Shown piece by piece: positions 31,028 through 41,546 of a stretch of DNA of 64,000 nucleotides. A program made the position numbers and the translations under genes. The stretch comes from Bradyrhizobium sp. B097 (GTDB lineage Bacteria; Pseudomonadota; Alphaproteobacteria; Rhizobiales; Xanthobacteraceae). The notes beneath the pieces were generated by a model that did not search any database, was not told where the DNA came from, and worked only from the letters and a program-made list of their open reading frames with translations. Every line of letters begins with the position of its first letter. Positions within the stretch are counted from its first letter, which is position 1. The stretch lies in the NCBI RefSeq assembly GCF_038957035.1, contig NZ_CP152412.1, positions 2,600,501-2,664,500 of the forward strand. The letters run 5' to 3'.

Positions 31028-32521
31028 TCAGCTCAGCTTCCGCCAGCTGCGGCCGTCGCGCGTCAATAGCGCGTTGGCCGCCTCCGGGCCTTCGCTGCCG
31101 GCCTTGTAGGGTTGCAGGCCACGCCCGCCGGCAGTCTTCCAGGCATCGAGGAAGGGCTGCACCGCCTGCCATCCGGCCTCGACGCTGTCGGCGCGCTGGA
31201 ACAGCAGATTGTCGCCGATCATGCAGTCGTAGATCAGCGTCTCGTAGCCGGTCGACGGCTCGGCCTTGAAGTAGTCCTTGTAGCGGAACTTCATCTCGAC
31301 GCCGTCGATGTTGATGGCCGGGCCCGGCACCTTGGTGTTGAACTGCAGCTCGATGCCTTCGGTCGGCTCGGTCGAGATGACCAGGTAGTTCTGCGACAGG
31401 CGGTCGACCGCGGTATCGCGGAACATCGCGAACGGCGCCTGCTTGAACTTGATCGCGATCTCGGTGCGCTTGGTGGTCAGTGCCTTGCCAGTACGCAGGT
31501 AGAACGGCACGCCGGCCCAGCGCCAATTGTCGATGGTCAGCTTCAGCGCGGCATAGGTCTCGGTCGAGCTGTCGGGCTTGACGTCCAGTGTCTTGAGATA
31601 GTCCTCGATCTCGGTGTCGCCGATCCGGCCGCCGCGATACTGGCCGCGCACCGAGTTGGACAGCGCTTCCTGCGCGCTCTGGATCTGGATCGCGCTTAGC
31701 ACCTCCGCCTTCTCCGAGCGCACCGCATGGGCGTCGAAGCGCGCCGGCGGCTCCATCGTGACCAGCGACAGCAGCTGGAACAGATGGTTCGGCACCATGT
31801 CGCGCAGCGCGCCGGTGGCGTCGTAGAAGCTGCCGCGATGGCCGACGCCGAGCTTCTCGTCGACGGTGATCTGGATGTGGTCGATGTGGTTGCGATTCCA
31901 GATTGGCTCGAACATGCCGTTGGCAAAGCGCAGCACCAGGATGTTCTGGACGGTTTCCTTGCCGAGATAATGGTCGATCCGGTAGATCTGGTGTTCATCC
32001 ATCAGCTTCAGCAGCGCAGCATTCAGCGCCCTGGCCGATGCCAGATCGGTGCCGAACGGCTTTTCGATGATCAGCCGCCGCCAGGCGCCGTTTTCCTCCA
32101 GCATGCCGGTGCGTCCGAGCTGCTCGCTGATCGGGAGGAAGGCGTTCGGCGGGGTCGCGAGATAGAACAGCCGGTTGCCGCCGGTGCCGCGCGCCGTCTC
32201 GAGCTTGTCGAGCCGTTCGTTCATGGCATCGAACGAAGCGGGATCTCTCGGATCAGCCTCGATCGAGGTGACGCATTCGAACAGCCGCTTCGCGATCGCC
32301 TCGTCGACGGGGCGGGTAGCGAACTTGCGCAGCCCCTGCATCAGGCTGTCGGTCAGCTGCTCGCTCGACATGCCCTTGCGGACAATGCCGACCACGCAGA
32401 ACTTTTCCGGCAGCAGATTGCCGGCGGCGAGATTGTAGAGCGCCGGGACGACGAGCCGGTGTGTCAGATCACCGGTGGCGCCGAAGATGATGAAGGAGCA
32501 AGGATCGGGTTTCTTCTGCAC
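31028..32521 (-). CDS. zwf: Glucose-6-phosphate 1-dehydrogenase
   Basis: Zwf oxidises glucose 6-phosphate to the lactone with NAD(P)+, the entry to the oxidative pentose phosphate and Entner-Doudoroff pathways. The 497-residue protein has the nucleotide motif FGATGDLTHR (residues 13-22), IIEKPFGTDL and the active-site signature RIDHYLGKETVQN. The start is GTG at 32519-32521 with GAAGG upstream. It is packed against pgl (2 bases) and lies 20 bases from gnd. Confidence 0.97.
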   Translation of the reverse strand: MQKKPDPCSFIIFGATGDLTHRLVVPALYNLAAGNLLPEKFCVVGIVRKGMSSEQLTDSLMQGLRKFATRPVDEAIAKRLFECVTSIEADPRDPASFDAMNERLDKLETARGTGGNRLFYLATPPNAFLPISEQLGRTGMLEENGAWRRLIIEKPFGTDLASARALNAALLKLMDEHQIYRIDHYLGKETVQNILVLRFANGMFEPIWNRNHIDHIQITVDEKLGVGHRGSFYDATGALRDMVPNHLFQLLSLVTMEPPARFDAHAVRSEKAEVLSAIQIQSAQEALSNSVRGQYRGGRIGDTEIEDYLKTLDVKPDSSTETYAALKLTIDNWRWAGVPFYLRTGKALTTKRTEIAIKFKQAPFAMFRDTAVDRLSQNYLVISTEPTEGIELQFNTKVPGPAINIDGVEMKFRYKDYFKAEPSTGYETLIYDCMIGDNLLFQRADSVEAGWQAVQPFLDAWKTAGGRGLQPYKAGSEGPEAANALLTRDGRSWRKLS

Positions 32522-32541
32522 GTGACCTTCCGCGGTTCGCT

Positions 32542-33525
32542 TTAAGATTTCTTCGGCGGCTCCTTGTGGCCGCCAAAGCCTGCGCGCATCGCCGAGAGGA
32601 TCTTCTCGGCGAAGGTGTGATCCTTGCGCGAGCGGAAGCGGGTGTAGAGCGCAGCGGTCAGCACTTCCGCCGGCACGGCCTCGTCGACCGCGGCATTGAC
32701 GGTCCAGCGGCCTTCGCCGGAATCCTCGACAAAGCCCGAGTAGTTGTCGAGCGTGTGGTTCTGCGCCAGCGCCGACGCCGTGAGGTCGAGCAGCCAGGAC
32801 GGGATCACGCTGCCGCGCCGCCAGACTTCCGCGATGTCGGCGATGTCGAGATCGAAGCGATGCTCGGGCGGCAGCGCCTCGATATTGGCGTTCTTCAGGA
32901 TGTCGAAGCCTTCGGCATAGGCCTGCATCAGGCCGTATTCGATGCCGTTGTGGATCATCTTCACGAAATGCCCGGCGCCGATCGGACCGGCGTGGATGTA
33001 GCCCTGTTCGATGCGCGGATCGCGGCCCTCGCGGCTGGAGGTGCGCGGGATGTCGCCGATGCCCGGCGCCAGCGTCTTGAAGATTGGATCGAGCCGGTCG
33101 ACGACGGGTTTGTCGCCGCCGATCATCATGCAGTAGCCGCGCTCGATGCCCCAGATGCCGCCGCTGGTGCCGACGTCGACATAATGCAGCCCACGCTCCC
33201 TGAGCGCCTTGCCGCGGCGGACGTCGTCCTGCCAGAAGGTGTTGCCGCCGTCGATGATGACGTCGCCGGGCTGCATCAGCTTCGACAGCGCCTCGATGGT
33301 GGCTTCGGTGATCTTGCCGGCCGGCAGCATCACCCAGGCGGTGCGCGGCGCTTCCAGCTTGAGGACGAAATCCTCCAGCGACGAGGAACCGGTGGCGTTG
33401 TCGGCGACCAGCGCCGCGACCGCCTTCGGATCCTTGTCGTAGACCACGGTGGTGTGGCCGTTGCTCATCAGGCGGCGGACGATGTTGCCGCCCATCCGCC
33501 CGAGGCCGATCATGCCGAGTTGCAT
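32542..33525 (-). CDS. gnd: 6-phosphogluconate dehydrogenase, short decarboxylating type
   Basis: Gnd oxidatively decarboxylates 6-phosphogluconate to ribulose 5-phosphate. The 327-residue protein starts with the Rossmann motif [10 protein letters not shown], then [29 protein letters not shown] and the catalytic [21 protein letters not shown]. It belongs to the short (about 300-330 residue) class rather than the 470-residue E. coli type; short members are often NAD-dependent (family knowledge, not tested here). It lies 11 bases after tal-pgi in the same operon. Confidence 0.95.
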   Translation of the reverse strand: MQLGMIGLGRMGGNIVRRLMSNGHTTVVYDKDPKAVAALVADNATGSSSLEDFVLKLEAPRTAWVMLPAGKITEATIEALSKLMQPGDVIIDGGNTFWQDDVRRGKALRERGLHYVDVGTSGGIWGIERGYCMMIGGDKPVVDRLDPIFKTLAPGIGDIPRTSSREGRDPRIEQGYIHAGPIGAGHFVKMIHNGIEYGLMQAYAEGFDILKNANIEALPPEHRFDLDIADIAEVWRRGSVIPSWLLDLTASALAQNHTLDNYSGFVEDSGEGRWTVNAAVDEAVPAEVLTAALYTRFRSRKDHTFAEKILSAMRAGFGGHKEPPKKS

Positions 33526-33536
33526 CTTGGCCTCCG

Positions 33537-36383
33537 TCAGTTCAGCGCGGCCGAGATCGCGGCATCGAGTGCCGCAAGCCCAGAGGTGAGATCGCCCTTG
33601 AGGTGCACGCGCAGCGCCCGCCGGCCGCGCTCGGTGAGCACGTCGAAATCGCCGCGCGCCTGCGCCGCCTTGATCACGCCGAAGCTCGCCTTCTGGCCAG
33701 GCACCGCCAGGTCCTTGCTGTCGTCGGTCGTGACCTGCAGGAACACGCCGCTGTCGGGCCCGCCCTTGTAGGCCTGTCCGGTCGAATGCAGGAAGCGCGG
33801 GCCGAATTCAGCGCAGGTCGCAAGGTGTTTCGCATCGCGCACCTTCTGCCGCATCGCCTGCATGGCGTCGATGGTGTCGCCGTCGCGCTCGATATAGGCG
33901 AGCAGGGCGACATAGTCGCCGCGGCCGGAGCGCGAGAGGTGGGCTTTGATCCAGGAATTGAGGTCGCCATTGGCACCGGCCTTGCGCAGCTCCTCGGCGT
34001 TCTGCGCGTCGGTGTAGAGCTCGACACCATCCGCCGAGACCACCGGCCGCTCGGCCGGCAGCGACCCGGTCTTCTCGAAGGCTGCCGTCAGCTCACGCGT
34101 CTTGATCTTGGCGGCCTCGACGTCGGGCTGGTTGAACGGGTTGATGCCGAGGATCGCGCCCGCCACCGCGGTTGCGATCTCGAAGCGGAAGAACTCCTGG
34201 CCGATATGGTCGATCGATTTCATCACGATCCGGACCGCGGGATGTCCGGCGGCTTCGAGCGCGGCGAGCTTGGCCTCATGCGCGGCGTCGTGCTCGCCCT
34301 CGGTGCGCAGGTCGATGAAGAAGCGGTCGTTGCCGTAGACCGCGGCATCGCCGATCGTCTCGCCCTCGATCGGGATCAGGCCCTTGCCGTCCTTGCCGGT
34401 CGATTCCGCGATCAGCTGCTCGGCCCAGGCGCCGAAATCGGCGACCTCGGGTGAGGAGAAGATCGTCACCTTGTCGCGGCCTTCGAGCCCGGCGATGCCC
34501 ATCGCCAGCCCGAGCTGGACGCCCGGGTTTTCCTGCGGCGGCACGTCGGCGCCGCAGGACCGCACCATGGCGAGCGTATGGCCGAGCAGGCTGCGGACGT
34601 CGATGCCCGCGGCGGCCGCCGGCACCAGGCCGAACGGCGACAGCACCGAATAGCGGCCGCCGATCGCCGGGTCGCCGTAGAAGATGCGGGCAAAGCCCTG
34701 CTTGATCGCGACCTTCTGCAGCGACGAGCCGGGATCGGTCACCGCGATGAAGCGATGGCCGGCCTTGTCCTTGCCGATCGCCTTGGCCACCCGGTCGAAG
34801 AAATAGTCCTTCATCACGTTCGGCTCGGTGGTGCCGCCGGATTTGGAGGAGACGATGAACAGCGTCTTCGCGATGTCGACATACTCCTCCATCGCGCGCA
34901 CCTGCGCCGGATCGGTGGAGTCGAGCACGTGCAGCCGCGGGAAGCCGGATTTGTGCGGGAAGGTCTGGGCCAGCACCTCCGGCCCGAGGCTCGATCCGCC
35001 CATGCCGAGCACCACGGCGTCGGTGAAGTTCTGGCCCTTCACGCGCTTGGCGAAATCCTCGTAGTCGGCGACGTCGGCGGAGGCTGCGCTGGTCAGCCAG
35101 CCCAGCCATTTGTCCTCGTCATCGCCGGTCCAGACCGACTTGTCCTTGTGCCAGAGCCTTCGGATCTTGGCCGAGGCGCGCCATTCCTCGGTGCTTTTCT
35201 CGACCGCCTTCTCGATACCGGCGCCGAGCGCCAGCTTCTGATGGTCGATGCCGCCGCCGAGCGAGGTCGCGCGCTTGTGGGCGACCGCGCCGTACAGCTT
35301 GTCGGCCGCGTCGGCGAACAGCTTGACGCCGTCCTTGACCAGCTCCTCGGTGATCGCATCGAGCGAGATGCCGGACTTCTCCAGCTCCTCCAGCACGTGG
35401 CGGGCGTCCTCGACATTCTCCTCGAGGCTGTCGCGGACCTTGCCGTGGTCGCGGAAGGCATCGAGGGTTGCCGGCGGCACGGTGTTGACGGTGTCGGGGC
35501 CGATCAGCTCCTCGACATAGAGCACGTCGCTATAGTCCTTGTTCTTGGTGCCCGTCGAAGCCCACAGCAGCCGCTGCGGCTTGGCGCCCTTGGCGGTGAG
35601 CTTGTCCCAGCGCGGGCCTGAGAACAGGCGCTTGTAGTCCTGGTAGGCGAGCTTTGCATTGGCGATCGCGACCTTGCCCTTCAGCGCCGCAAGCCGCTCC
35701 TTCTCGGAGGGGTCGTTGGCGCGTGCGATCTTCTCGTCGAGCTGCTTGTCGACGGCAGAGTCGATGCGGCTGACGAAGAAGCTGGCGACGCTCGCGACAT
35801 GGGAGGGATCGCCGCCCTTGGCGACGTATTTCTCCAGGCCCTTGAGATAGGCCTCCGCGACCTGGCGATAGACTTTCTGCGAGAACAGCAGCGTGATGTT
35901 GATGCTGATGCCTTCGCTGATCAGATACTCGACCGCCGGCAGGCCTTCCGGCGTCGCCGGCACCTTGACCATCAGGTTCTTGCGGTGGACGTCCTTCCAC
36001 AGCCGCTCAGCCTCCGCGATCGTGCCCTTGGTGTCCATCGCCAGATAGGGCGACACTTCAAGGCTGACGAAGCCGTCGCCGCCGTGGCTCTGGTCGTAGA
36101 CCGGGCGCAGCACGTCGGCGGCGTGCCGGATGTCCTCGACCGCGAGGTGTTCGAACAGGTCGGCGACCGAGCGGTCGCCCTTCTTGAGGGCCTTGCCGAT
36201 CGCCCCGTCATACTCGTCCGAGCTGCCGATCGCCTTCTCGAAGATCGAGGGATTGGACGTCACGCCTTTGACGCCGTCGGTCTCGATCAGCCGCTTCAGG
36301 TCGCCGTTGGCGACGAAGCCGCGGGCAAGGAAGTCGAGCCAGACGGCCTGGCGGTGATTTTCGAGTGCTTTGACGGGGTTCAT
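33537..36383 (-). CDS. tal-pgi: Bifunctional transaldolase / glucose-6-phosphate isomerase fusion
   Basis: One 948-residue chain joins two enzymes. Residues about 1-370 are transaldolase: [13 protein letters not shown], Schiff-base region [10 protein letters not shown] and [20 protein letters not shown]. Residues about 400-948 are phosphoglucose isomerase: [30 protein letters not shown] and [14 protein letters not shown]. Together they interconvert sedoheptulose 7-phosphate, erythrose 4-phosphate, fructose 6-phosphate and glucose 6-phosphate, so the product can be passed to Zwf next in the operon. Similar fusions are known in Bradyrhizobium relatives. It is the first gene of a six-gene minus-strand operon. 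Confidence 0.96.
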   Translation of the reverse strand: MNPVKALENHRQAVWLDFLARGFVANGDLKRLIETDGVKGVTSNPSIFEKAIGSSDEYDGAIGKALKKGDRSVADLFEHLAVEDIRHAADVLRPVYDQSHGGDGFVSLEVSPYLAMDTKGTIAEAERLWKDVHRKNLMVKVPATPEGLPAVEYLISEGISINITLLFSQKVYRQVAEAYLKGLEKYVAKGGDPSHVASVASFFVSRIDSAVDKQLDEKIARANDPSEKERLAALKGKVAIANAKLAYQDYKRLFSGPRWDKLTAKGAKPQRLLWASTGTKNKDYSDVLYVEELIGPDTVNTVPPATLDAFRDHGKVRDSLEENVEDARHVLEELEKSGISLDAITEELVKDGVKLFADAADKLYGAVAHKRATSLGGGIDHQKLALGAGIEKAVEKSTEEWRASAKIRRLWHKDKSVWTGDDEDKWLGWLTSAASADVADYEDFAKRVKGQNFTDAVVLGMGGSSLGPEVLAQTFPHKSGFPRLHVLDSTDPAQVRAMEEYVDIAKTLFIVSSKSGGTTEPNVMKDYFFDRVAKAIGKDKAGHRFIAVTDPGSSLQKVAIKQGFARIFYGDPAIGGRYSVLSPFGLVPAAAAGIDVRSLLGHTLAMVRSCGADVPPQENPGVQLGLAMGIAGLEGRDKVTIFSSPEVADFGAWAEQLIAESTGKDGKGLIPIEGETIGDAAVYGNDRFFIDLRTEGEHDAAHEAKLAALEAAGHPAVRIVMKSIDHIGQEFFRFEIATAVAGAILGINPFNQPDVEAAKIKTRELTAAFEKTGSLPAERPVVSADGVELYTDAQNAEELRKAGANGDLNSWIKAHLSRSGRGDYVALLAYIERDGDTIDAMQAMRQKVRDAKHLATCAEFGPRFLHSTGQAYKGGPDSGVFLQVTTDDSKDLAVPGQKASFGVIKAAQARGDFDVLTERGRRALRVHLKGDLTSGLAALDAAISAALN

Positions 36384-36431
36384 GGGTGCCTGTTCTCGTT
36401 CGATCGAGGGTCGATTTTTGGGTTCCCGGGC

Positions 36432-36460
36432 AGCTTTCGGGGGCGGAGGCGGATTGTCAA
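36432..36460 (-). promoter_or_regulatory. Possible housekeeping promoter of the tal-pgi operon
   Basis: Minus strand TTGACA (36460-36455), 17 bases, then AAAGCT (36437-36432), about 48 bases before the tal-pgi ATG. The -35 is perfect but the -10 is poor, so this is tentative. The rest of the 36384-36601 gap shows nothing recognisable. Confidence 0.3.
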
Positions 36461-36601
36461 CATGGCTGGGGGCCCGGGCGGAATATCAGCATTCCCAAGG
36501 GATAACGCCATTCACAACAGTTCGATCCCCTCGGACGCCGGTGCGAGCAGACCCTGATCTCGGCACATTTTTATGACGCGTTGCGGGCGCGCGGCCGCGC
36601 G

Positions 36602-37051
36602 TCAGGGCCGCAGGTAGAGGTAGCCCTGGGATTGGAGCTCGGCGAGGCGGACCACGCCGCCGCGCTCGGCGGCGACGAAGCCGGGAAGCAGGTCATTCAG
36701 GCCGATGTTCTGCGATTTCATGGTGTTGCCGCAGGCGACGAGTTCAATCCCGTCCGCCGTGAGCTGCCGGACATGCTTCGTCAGGCCGGGATTGGCGGCC
36801 GCCGAATGAAACGCCTTCAGCGCCTGGCCGTGTACCACGAGCGCGATCGTCACATTGCCGGGGCCGCCGGCGCCGTCGAGGTGGTTCTGGATGTTGCCGA
36901 TCACGAAATTGACCTTGCCGAGGTCGTCGAGGTGATAGACCACCTTCAGCTTTCCCGGGGGTGCGGTCTCAGTAGCGGCGTTCGCCCGCGACGCGGTAAA
37001 GGCAGCGCCGATCGCCGAGAGCGTGCCCCACAGGATGCTGCGTCGGTGCAT
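36602..37051 (-). CDS. DsrE family exported protein
   Basis: A 149-residue protein with an N-terminal export signal MHRRSILWGTLSAIGAAF containing an RR pair (Tat-like), cleaved probably after SRANA. The mature part (LKVVYHLDDLGKVNFVIGNI, NVTIALVVHGQALKAF, GIELVACGNTMKSQNI, GFVAAERGGVVRLAELQSQGY) matches the DsrE/DsrF-like fold of small sulfur-related proteins, with a single Cys in VACGNTM. The start at 37049-37051 has GAGGGA upstream on the minus strand. It lies downstream of another exported protein, probably co-transcribed. Exact function unknown. Confidence 0.8.
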   Translation of the reverse strand: MHRRSILWGTLSAIGAAFTASRANAATETAPPGKLKVVYHLDDLGKVNFVIGNIQNHLDGAGGPGNVTIALVVHGQALKAFHSAAANPGLTKHVRQLTADGIELVACGNTMKSQNIGLNDLLPGFVAAERGGVVRLAELQSQGYLYLRP

Positions 37052-37092
37052 GGCGTCCCTCGCGCAATGATTGTCGACCGGCGCAAAGCCTA

Positions 37093-37710
37093 TCACTTGT
37101 GGCGGAGCGCAGCGAGTTCCTTGCGGTCGGTCACAAGTTCGGCGCATTCGCTTGGGTCCGCCCGATCGACGCGAAAGATCTTGTCGTCGGCGCCGGCAAG
37201 CAGCTCTTCGCTCGCCTCATCGTCGGGCTTGTTGCGATTCCACATCCTGATGCTGCTCAGGCGTGCGATCGCGGATTTGTCGTCTTTCGACAGCGCCACG
37301 GTGATACCGCCGCCCTCGCAATCCACGCTGCATTCGAAGCGAATCTCGTGTCCGGATTCGGTTGCGACCGCGTGGTTGCAGTAACCGCTGGAGTCGAAAT
37401 TGCCGGGGCGGTGCCGGTAAGCGACGCCAAGCCGGAACGAGTAGTTGGTGGTCTTGTCCTCCGGCGCATCCTCGGCGGCGACGAGCAGCTTCATCGCGCT
37501 TACCTTCTGCTTCGGATGCTGCGCCAGATGATTTGCATCGTAGCGCCGCACGAAGCAGGCATAGGCTTTCGCGCCGGGCGGGCCTGCGAACATCCTGTTG
37601 TCGAAGGCGGCCGCCTTGGCCTTGTCGACGCCTTCCTGCGCCTCGACGGTTGACGCCGCGCCGGCGCAGGCTGCGGCGGCAAGTGCGACAACAAGGAACG
37701 TCTGCTTCAT
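37093..37710 (-). CDS. Exported hypothetical protein
   Basis: A 205-residue protein with a clear signal peptide MKQTFLVVALAAAACAGAAS and likely cleavage near VEAQ. The mature chain has four cysteines (YACF, GYCNH, FECSVDCEGG, SECAEL region) that could form disulfides, and a conserved-looking block AGPPGAKAYACFVRRYDANHLAQHP. I do not recognise the family. The ATG at 37708-37710 is chosen over the longer open frame because the signal peptide begins there. It precedes the DsrE gene by 41 bases on the same strand. Confidence 0.7.
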   Translation of the reverse strand: MKQTFLVVALAAAACAGAASTVEAQEGVDKAKAAAFDNRMFAGPPGAKAYACFVRRYDANHLAQHPKQKVSAMKLLVAAEDAPEDKTTNYSFRLGVAYRHRPGNFDSSGYCNHAVATESGHEIRFECSVDCEGGGITVALSKDDKSAIARLSSIRMWNRNKPDDEASEELLAGADDKIFRVDRADPSECAELVTDRKELAALRHK

Positions 37711-38218
37711 GACCGCCTCGGGAATAGCCCGCGCCTCCAAGGTGTCATCTTTAATGCGCGGCAATGGTGCCGCGTGGAACTGCGCGGGCTCGTTGCCTTA
37801 GTCGCGGCGACAAGGAGGCACGTTCAACCTCTCCTGACAGTTTGTTCATGCGAGTCTGTGACGTGCACATCTTGACGCCAAGGCAGGACAGCCACACCTT
37901 TTGAGGGAGGCCAACGTTCATCTTCGGGCGGGGAAGTTGCCCCGCTCGGATGTCCGCCTCGGAAGCCTGGGCCCCGGTAAACCACGGATGTGGCTGAGGG
38001 GTTACAACCGCTAAAATCAGGTTACCAACGGGGGATATTGATGAACCATTAAGCTTCCTGCCTGTTGATAAGGCAGAGGCTGCACGCGCCGTGCATTGCC
38101 GAAATGAGTCGGTCGAGTGTCCAATGGACCCAGCGTGCCGACGCTGATTCGATCCTAGGATGCTCTGGTTGCGACTCGTGTCAGTCGTGCGGCGATACAT
38201 ATCGTGGAGAGAGGGATC
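37711..38218. other. Gene-free stretch upstream of prkA with two small hairpins
   Basis: No open frame here looks like a protein. Two hairpins are visible: GCGGGG-aagttg-CCCCGC (37928-37945) and CTGCCT-gttgata-AGGCAG (38058-38076). The 508-base stretch must hold the prkA promoter and, on the other strand, that of the exported protein at 37710. No sigma-54 or complete EcfG motif was recognised. Confidence 0.6.
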
Positions 38219-40162
38219 ATGTACAACGATTCTTTGTTCAACGCCTTCGCAAGGTCGTTTGAAGCGCGAAGCCAGACCGACATGTCGATGGCCGAGTATC
38301 TGGAGTCGTGTCGAAGCGATCCGATGCGATATGCCAATGCGGCCGAGCGGTTATTAGCGGCGATCGGTGAGCCCCAGATGATCGACACGGCCAAGGACCC
38401 ACGCCTTGGCCGTATCTTTTTGAACCGTACGATCAGGTCGTATCCGGCCTTCGCCGGCTTCTTCGGCATGGAGGACACGATCGAACGCCTGGTCGGCTTC
38501 TTCCGCCACGCCGCACAGGGCCTCGAGGAGCGCAAGCAGATCCTCTATCTGCTCGGACCGGTCGGTGGCGGCAAGTCGTCGCTCGCCGAGCGCATCAAGG
38601 CGCTGATGGAAATTCATCCGATCTACGTGCTGAAGGCGGGTGACGAACTGTCGCCGGTGTTCGAGAGCCCGCTCGGGCTGTTCGACCCCGAGCAGCTCGG
38701 GCCGATGATCGAGGAGAAGTACGGCATTCCGCGCCGCCGGCTGAGCGGGCTGATGTCGCCCTGGGCCTACAAGCGGCTCGAGGCCTTCGGCGGCGACATC
38801 TCGCAATTCCGCGTCGCGCGCATCCAGCCCTCCCGGCTGCGCCAGATCGCGGTCGCCAAGACCGAGCCCGGTGACGAGAACAATCAGGACATCTCCTCGC
38901 TGGTCGGCAAGGTCGATATCCGCAAGCTCGAGACCTACGCCCAGAACGACCCCGACGCCTACAGCTATTCCGGCGGCCTCAACCGCGCCAACCAGGGCGT
39001 GCTCGAGTTCGTCGAAATGTTCAAGGCGCCGATCAAGATGCTGCACCCGCTGCTGACGGCGACGCAGGAGGGCAACTACATCGGCACCGAGAACATCGGT
39101 GCGATCCCGTTCACCGGCATCATCCTCGCGCACTCGAACGAAGCCGAGTGGCAGAGCTTCAAGACCAACAAGAACAACGAGGCCTTCATCGACCGAATCT
39201 GCGTCATCAAGGTCCCGTACTGCCTGCGGGTCACCGAGGAGCAGAAGATCTACGAGAAGCTGATCCAGACCTCCGAGCTTGCCGCCGCGCCATGCGCGCC
39301 GGCCACGCTGGAAACGCTGGCCCGCTTCTCGGTGATGTCGCGGCTGCGCAAGCACGAGAACTCGACGCTGTTCGGCAAGATGCGGGTCTATGACGGCGAG
39401 AGCCTGAAGGAATCCGATCCGAAGGCGCGCAGCGTGCAGGAATACAAGGACGCGGCCGGCGTCGACGAGGGCATGGACGGCGTCTCCACCCGCTTTGCCT
39501 TCAAGGTGCTGGCCTCGACCTTCAATCACGACACCACCGAGGTCGGCGCCGACGCGGTGCATCTGATGTATGTGCTGGAGATGGCGATCCGCCGCGAGCA
39601 GCTGCCTGACGAGACCGAGAAGCGCTATCTCGAATTCATCAAGGCCGACCTCGCGCCGCGCTATGCCGAGTTCATCGGCAACGAGATCCAGAAGGCGTAT
39701 CTGGAATCCTACTCCGACTACGGCCAGAACCTGTTCGACCGCTATGTCGACTATGCCGATGCCTGGATCGAGGACCAGGACTTCAAGGATCCCGACACCG
39801 GCCAGCTGATGAACCGCGAGCTTTTGAATCAAGAGCTGACCAAGATCGAGAAGCCGGCCGGCATCGCCAACCCGAAGGATTTCCGCAACGAGGTCGTCAA
39901 GTTCTCGCTGCGCTCGCGGGCGCACAACAACGGCAAGAACCCGAGCTGGACCTCCTACGAAAAGGTTCGCGACGTGATCGAAAAGCGGATATTCTCGCAG
40001 GTCGAGGATCTGCTTCCGGTTATCTCGTTCGGCTCCAAGAAGGACGGCGAGACCGAGAAGAAGCACGGCGAGTTCGTCGAGCGGATGGTGGAGCGCGGTT
40101 ATACCGAGCGCCAGGTCCGCCGGCTCGTCGAGTGGTACATGCGGGTGAAGCAGGCCGGCTAG
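38219..40162 (+). CDS. prkA: PrkA-type serine protein kinase (YeaG family)
   Basis: PrkA/YeaG is an AAA+-type protein with serine kinase activity, linked in enterobacteria and Bacillus to starvation and stress. The 647-residue protein has a Walker A motif LLGPVGGGKSSLAERIKALM (about residues 110-130), the AAA_PrkA domain with SGLMSPWAYKRLEAFGGD and EFVEMFKAPIKMLHPLLTATQEGNY, and the C-terminal kinase domain ending RQVRRLVEWYMRVKQAG. A strong ribosome site GGAGAGAGGG (38205-38214) fixes the ATG at 38219. It is followed by yeaH and spoVR, a trio conserved across proteobacteria. Confidence 0.96.
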   Translation: MYNDSLFNAFARSFEARSQTDMSMAEYLESCRSDPMRYANAAERLLAAIGEPQMIDTAKDPRLGRIFLNRTIRSYPAFAGFFGMEDTIERLVGFFRHAAQGLEERKQILYLLGPVGGGKSSLAERIKALMEIHPIYVLKAGDELSPVFESPLGLFDPEQLGPMIEEKYGIPRRRLSGLMSPWAYKRLEAFGGDISQFRVARIQPSRLRQIAVAKTEPGDENNQDISSLVGKVDIRKLETYAQNDPDAYSYSGGLNRANQGVLEFVEMFKAPIKMLHPLLTATQEGNYIGTENIGAIPFTGIILAHSNEAEWQSFKTNKNNEAFIDRICVIKVPYCLRVTEEQKIYEKLIQTSELAAAPCAPATLETLARFSVMSRLRKHENSTLFGKMRVYDGESLKESDPKARSVQEYKDAAGVDEGMDGVSTRFAFKVLASTFNHDTTEVGADAVHLMYVLEMAIRREQLPDETEKRYLEFIKADLAPRYAEFIGNEIQKAYLESYSDYGQNLFDRYVDYADAWIEDQDFKDPDTGQLMNRELLNQELTKIEKPAGIANPKDFRNEVVKFSLRSRAHNNGKNPSWTSYEKVRDVIEKRIFSQVEDLLPVISFGSKKDGETEKKHGEFVERMVERGYTERQVRRLVEWYMRVKQAG

Positions 40163-40267
40163 TGCACGATCCGGAAAGCCGGCAGCGGCTTTCCGTCTCG
40201 TTCCGTCCCGTCCAATAAAAATGCGATGCGACTGTCATGATCGCATCCGGCGTGAGGCAGATGCAAC

Positions 40268-41542
40268 GTGGTCATGCATATCGTCGATCGGCGGTTGAAT
40301 CCGGGTAGCAAGAGCCTGGAGAACCGGCAGCGCTTCCTGCGGCGCGCCAAGGCGCTGGTGCAGGGTGCCGTCAAGAAGTCGTCGCAGGACCGGGACATCA
40401 AGGATGTCCTGGAGGGCGGCGAGGTGACCATCCCGCTGGACGGCATGGATGAGCCGCGGTTCCGGCGCGAGGGCGGCACGCGCGACATGGTGCTGCCCGG
40501 CAACAAGAAGTTCGTCGAGGGCGACTGGCTGCAGCGCCCGAACCAGAGCGGTGCCAAGGGCTCCGGCGCGGGCGAGGGCGACAGCGAGGACGCCTTCCGC
40601 TTTGTGCTCAGCCGCGAGGAGTTCGTCGACCTCTTCCTCGACGACCTCGAATTGCCTGATCTCGCCAAGCGCAAGCTCGCGGAAACCGAGAGCGAGGGCA
40701 TCCGGCGCGCGGGTTACGCGACATCCGGCTCGCCCGCCAACATTTCGATCAGCCGCACGGTGAGCCGGGCGCTGGCGCGACGCGTGGCGCTGCGCCGGCC
40801 GCGCAAGGACGAGGTCGAGGCGCTCGAGGCCGAGCTTGCGGAATGCGACGACGAGACGCGGCGTCGCGAACTGCTGGCGCTGCTCGACGCGCTGAAGGCC
40901 AAGGTCAAGCGGATCCCGTTCATCGATCCGATCGACATCCGCTATCGCCGCTTCGAGACGGTGCCGAAGCCGGTGGCGCAGGCCGTGATGTTCTGCCTGA
41001 TGGACGTCTCGGGCTCGATGTCCGAGCACATGAAGGATCTGGCGAAGCGCTTCTACATGCTGCTCTACGTCTTCCTGAAGCGGCGCTACAAGCACGTCGA
41101 GATCGTGTTCATCCGGCACACCGACCGCGCCGAGGAGGTGGACGAGGATACCTTCTTCCATGGACCGGCGTCCGGCGGCACGCTGGTGTCGAGCGCGCTG
41201 GTTGCGATGCACGACATCGTTCGAACCCGCTTCCGTCCCGCCGACTGGAACATCTACGCCGCGCAGGCTTCGGACGGCGACAACATGACCTCCGACAGCG
41301 GGGTGACCGGGCATCTGTTGACCGACAAGATCCTGCCGGTCTGCCAGTTCTTCGCCTATCTCGAGGTCGGTGAGGCCGCCAACTACACCTTCGACATGCC
41401 GGACTCCTCGCTCTGGACGCTCTATGAGCGGCTGCGCAACGAGGGCCAGCCGCTGTCGATGCGCAAGGTGAGCGAGCGCGGCGAGATCTTCCCGGTGTTC
41501 CAGGACCTGTTCAAGCGCCGCACCAGCCAGGAAAGGGTATAG
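40268..41542 (+). CDS. YeaH/YhbH family protein (DUF444)
   Basis: A 424-residue protein of the DUF444 family, constant partner of PrkA. The N-terminus VMHIVDRRLNPGSKSLENRQ and the middle are charged; the C-terminal part is a von Willebrand factor A-like domain with metal site LMDVSGSMSEHMKDLAKRF and HTDRAEEVDEDTFF. GAGG lies 9 bases before the GTG at 40268; an ATG at 40274 would remove two residues. Function is not established; linkage with prkA and spoVR suggests the same stress or starvation response. Confidence 0.92.
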   Translation: MVMHIVDRRLNPGSKSLENRQRFLRRAKALVQGAVKKSSQDRDIKDVLEGGEVTIPLDGMDEPRFRREGGTRDMVLPGNKKFVEGDWLQRPNQSGAKGSGAGEGDSEDAFRFVLSREEFVDLFLDDLELPDLAKRKLAETESEGIRRAGYATSGSPANISISRTVSRALARRVALRRPRKDEVEALEAELAECDDETRRRELLALLDALKAKVKRIPFIDPIDIRYRRFETVPKPVAQAVMFCLMDVSGSMSEHMKDLAKRFYMLLYVFLKRRYKHVEIVFIRHTDRAEEVDEDTFFHGPASGGTLVSSALVAMHDIVRTRFRPADWNIYAAQASDGDNMTSDSGVTGHLLTDKILPVCQFFAYLEVGEAANYTFDMPDSSLWTLYERLRNEGQPLSMRKVSERGEIFPVFQDLFKRRTSQERV

Positions 41543-41546
41543 TTTA

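Noticed and set aside
36602..37147. Longer start for the DsrE protein upstream of 37051
   Set aside because: The extra N-terminal residues lack a ribosome site and would bury the export signal that begins at the ATG with GAGGGA before it.
37776..37794. GGAAC...CGTT pair upstream of prkA as an EcfG promoter
   Set aside because: The spacing is only 10 bases instead of 16-17.
37751..38200. Minus-strand open frame of about 150 codons upstream of prkA
   Set aside because: No ribosome site, no recognisable domain and biased composition; it overlaps the exported protein's upstream region.
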